Assembly (NCBI GenBank): GCA_036571765.1
Contig: BROE01000024.1
Coordinates: forward strand, 2,349,461 to 2,413,460
DNA length: 64,000 nucleotides
From: Plecoglossus altivelis
Lineage: Eukaryota; Chordata; Actinopteri; Osmeriformes; Plecoglossidae
Direction of reading: 5' to 3'
Under the pieces are notes generated by a model that saw nothing but the letters and a program-made list of their open reading frames with translations, was not told where the DNA came from and did no database searches. The position numbers and the translations under genes are program-made. Positions 61,827-64,000 of this stretch are shown here, in pieces (position 1 is the stretch's first letter; each line of letters opens with the position of its first letter).

Positions 61827-62504
61827 AGTCCCTGACTAGACGCTGCCATAAAAACCTGAGGCAGTGGAGACCACCAACGTAGAGGCCTTTGTGGGGCTCT
61901 TATTAGTGGTTGGTTTGTACCACAAGTTTAGCTGATATTACAGGGCTGCATGTCCGGTGGCACACTGTGCTGATGTCTGCAGAGGCAGAGAGGTCAAAGT
62001 AAACATCGAGAACCTTCTGGAAAGGAGACAGGGTTTGATGAGGTTACTTATGCCATAAGAAACGGACGTATCGTTTCCCCGATACATCATTATCGGGAGA
62101 GGAAGTCTCGTCCGTTGTAGGGGTGACTAGCAAGCACTTTGTGACAGGTCAATCAATGGGGTAAAAGGATGAGCTACACAACAAGGATGCCATTGAGAAC
62201 TCGTAATTAAATTAGGTCGACAAAGCAACATCTGTCTCTGGTGCGGACGCCGTCTCTCTCTCAGTCTCTCTCTGACTTGTCCTTCGCTGTGTCTTTCTCT
62301 TTTTCTCTATCATTTTCCTCTCTCACTCTATACCACACTTTCTCTCTCTCCCTCTGTCTGCCAGCCCCCTCACCCCTCCTCCTTCCACCCTTTCTGTTGC
62401 TGAGTCGTTTCAAGGACTGCTGTCAATACCGGTTATTAATTACAGGGAAAGTGTCACATTTAACTGTGATTGCAGCCCCCCCACACACCAGGCCCCACCG
62501 CCTA

Positions 62505-62665
62505 CAACCCCCCACACTAGCCTCCACCCCCCCTAGCCTCCAGCCCCCCCCCCCCAGCCTCCAGCTCCCCTGCCTACAGTCTCCCCACCCTAGTCTCCAG
62601 GCTCCCCCTAGCCTATAGCCTCCTTGGCCTCCAGGCCCCCCTGGCCTCCAGCCCCCCCCCCCTGC
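62505..62665 (+). repeat. C-rich minisatellite (CCTCCAGCCCC/CCTAGCCTCCAG)
   Basis: Irregular tandem copies of about 12-20 bases around CCTCCAG, with poly(C) interruptions. Confidence 0.8.
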
Positions 62666-63156
62666 CCCCCACCTTCAGCCTCCTGACAGAAGGCATCTCT
62701 GGAGAAGGCAGGGAGGCACACCCTTCTCCTCTGCATGTGGGAAACCAGCCAGCCACGGTCTCAAGCTGCATTCCCTAAAGAGATAGCGCCCTGGGAAAAA
62801 GAGATACCGTCGCCTTGTGATACTGTACCACTCCAAACACTAGCTCTTATACCATCCAAGCTCATAATACCAGGACTTGAGAAACCCCTGCTATCGATAA
62901 ACTGTCTCCGTCCTGTGGAACAGCGCAAACGTCTCTCAGCGAATTCCACAGCTGGTCCGTGTCTATTCTTGCATTTGGAACTTGTAATTGTGTGTGTGTG
63001 TATGTATATACATATAAATATATAAATAACAAGTTTCCTATCTGGATTTTCAGTTTATTAAATGTCTCTGTGGTTCTAGTGTGCTGTCTGAGTATGTGGA
63101 TTTGAAAATTTGCAGTCTGCAATAGAGAGGGAGCGAAAAGTGTTCTTGGAAATCGC

Positions 63157-63162
63157 CTGCAC

Positions 63163-63197
<35 letters not shown>

Positions 63198-63211
63198 CAC
63201 ACGCACACACA
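63157..63211 (+). repeat. (CA)n microsatellite
   Basis: CA run interrupted by one A-rich and one G-containing unit. Confidence 0.93.
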
Positions 63212-64000
63212 CCACAGGCCGCGCGCCAAACTGACTGATGGCATCGAGAGTTCACTCCAAGTGCTAAGTCCAAGTGGAAAGCAAGGCTCTAGTCAGCAGT
63301 TGAACCTGCATGGCTGGGTCGACAGGGGGGCCCGGTCCCTAACCACCCCCCCCCCCTACCTCCCCCAGCGCCTCACACTCTGGCCTCTGGGACAGACTCG
63401 TGCACACACAACAAACAGCATGTCATGCGGCCTTGTTTGTTTTGGAAATGGAATTTGTAGCGATGCCGGCCTCTGATAAGTTGGAAATGATGGAAGCATC
63501 CTGTCCCAGAGGTAAGGGAGAAATTAGACTAATACGTTGTTCTGGGACATATGATACACGGTCGGGCGTGTTCAGCTGAACTCCAGAAAGTCTATTTCAG
63601 GACAAGAAACAGAGTAAACAAGCAGTGATTGGTTTAGCTCGCTGTCACACAAACTGGCAGACTCTGGTCCAAAACTATTTTCAAACTCAATCTATACTTT
63701 AAACGGGATTTCATGTCAGCTCCAGTTCAACCTATAGACGAGCGGCATCAGTGTACACTTTGGTGAATCCAAACTCCTCCTGAATCACTACTAGAGAGCC
63801 GGTCTTCTACCTGAATCTAGGCTCAGACTTTGGCTCAGAGGGGGTTGCTGGGAGCGGCGTTGGCGGGTCAAACATTAGAGGAGGAGGGGTTACGGGTCAA
63901 TCCCCGGGGCGGAATGAGGCGGATGTTTCACTCCTACGGGTCAGCGCTCCGAGACCCACCGGGACTCCTGGGGGAGGGGGGTGTCTGTGTGTGTGGGGGG

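Larger units (their letters stand above)
51948..64000. other. Non-coding region beyond the gap, no gene recognised
   Basis: About 12 kb without a supported gene on either strand. It holds CA runs (52003-52023, 52107-52122), (CT)n at 56327-56370, (GAA)n at 58123-58155, poly(C) at 58202-58231 and 58842-58861, poly(G) at 59318-59338, GT at 60787-60840, CA at 61281-61345, a GA satellite, and C-rich and CA repeats near 62.5 and 63.2 kb. It may include the JCAD promoter. Confidence 0.5.

Overview
The window is vertebrate nuclear DNA, most probably from a ray-finned (teleost) fish. Coding sequence is cut into small GT-AG exons, introns are short and full of CA/GT, GA/CT and minisatellite repeats, and two dispersed repeats look like common teleost families. 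Both recognisable genes have clear vertebrate orthologues. I cannot name the species. There is one assembly gap (51607-51947). No bacterial operon, CRISPR, phage or RNA gene is supported.

Region 1 (1-33575, + strand) is cubilin (CUBN), the giant endocytic receptor that acts with amnionless. The signal-peptide exons lie upstream of the window. From 537 to the stop at 33343-33345 I reconstructed 65 exons whose phases join without a single frameshift or stop. They total 10,641 nt, or 3,546 residues plus stop. They encode the end of the N-terminal coiled-coil/amnionless region, eight EGF-like modules and exactly 27 CUB domains, the full mammalian architecture. Human CUBN has 67 exons, so only about the first two are missing. 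Most CUB domains are built from two exons, joined by a phase-1 intron before the first cysteine and a mid-domain intron. CUB11 has three exons, and the intron between its second and third exons carries a ~1.9 kb minisatellite.

Region 2 (33.6-44.0 kb, - strand) is JCAD (KIAA1462), a cell-junction protein of endothelium. It converges tail to tail with CUBN. The two polyadenylation signals lie about 85 bp apart. Coding exons are 43874-43549, a giant exon 41570-36469, and a 35-nt last coding exon 36345-36311, giving 1,820 residues. The 3' UTR is about 2.7 kb. The protein is longer than the human one, largely through a glutamate-rich region that includes a 13-residue tandem repeat.

Region 3 (44.0-64.0 kb) holds no gene I can support. 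It is probably JCAD intron 1 and/or 5' flank. It contains a 46-bp minisatellite (about 44.8-45.15 kb), GA-rich satellites, CA repeats, homopolymer C/G runs and the gap. Two minus-strand splice-donor-like sites (53553 and 54986) are weak candidates for the 5' non-coding JCAD exon.

The two genes are not known to work together. Their adjacency is positional. I found no new biological system. The points most worth a second look are the calcium-site map across the CUB array, splice sites built from microsatellites, the minisatellite inside CUB11, and the JCAD repeat and uORF.
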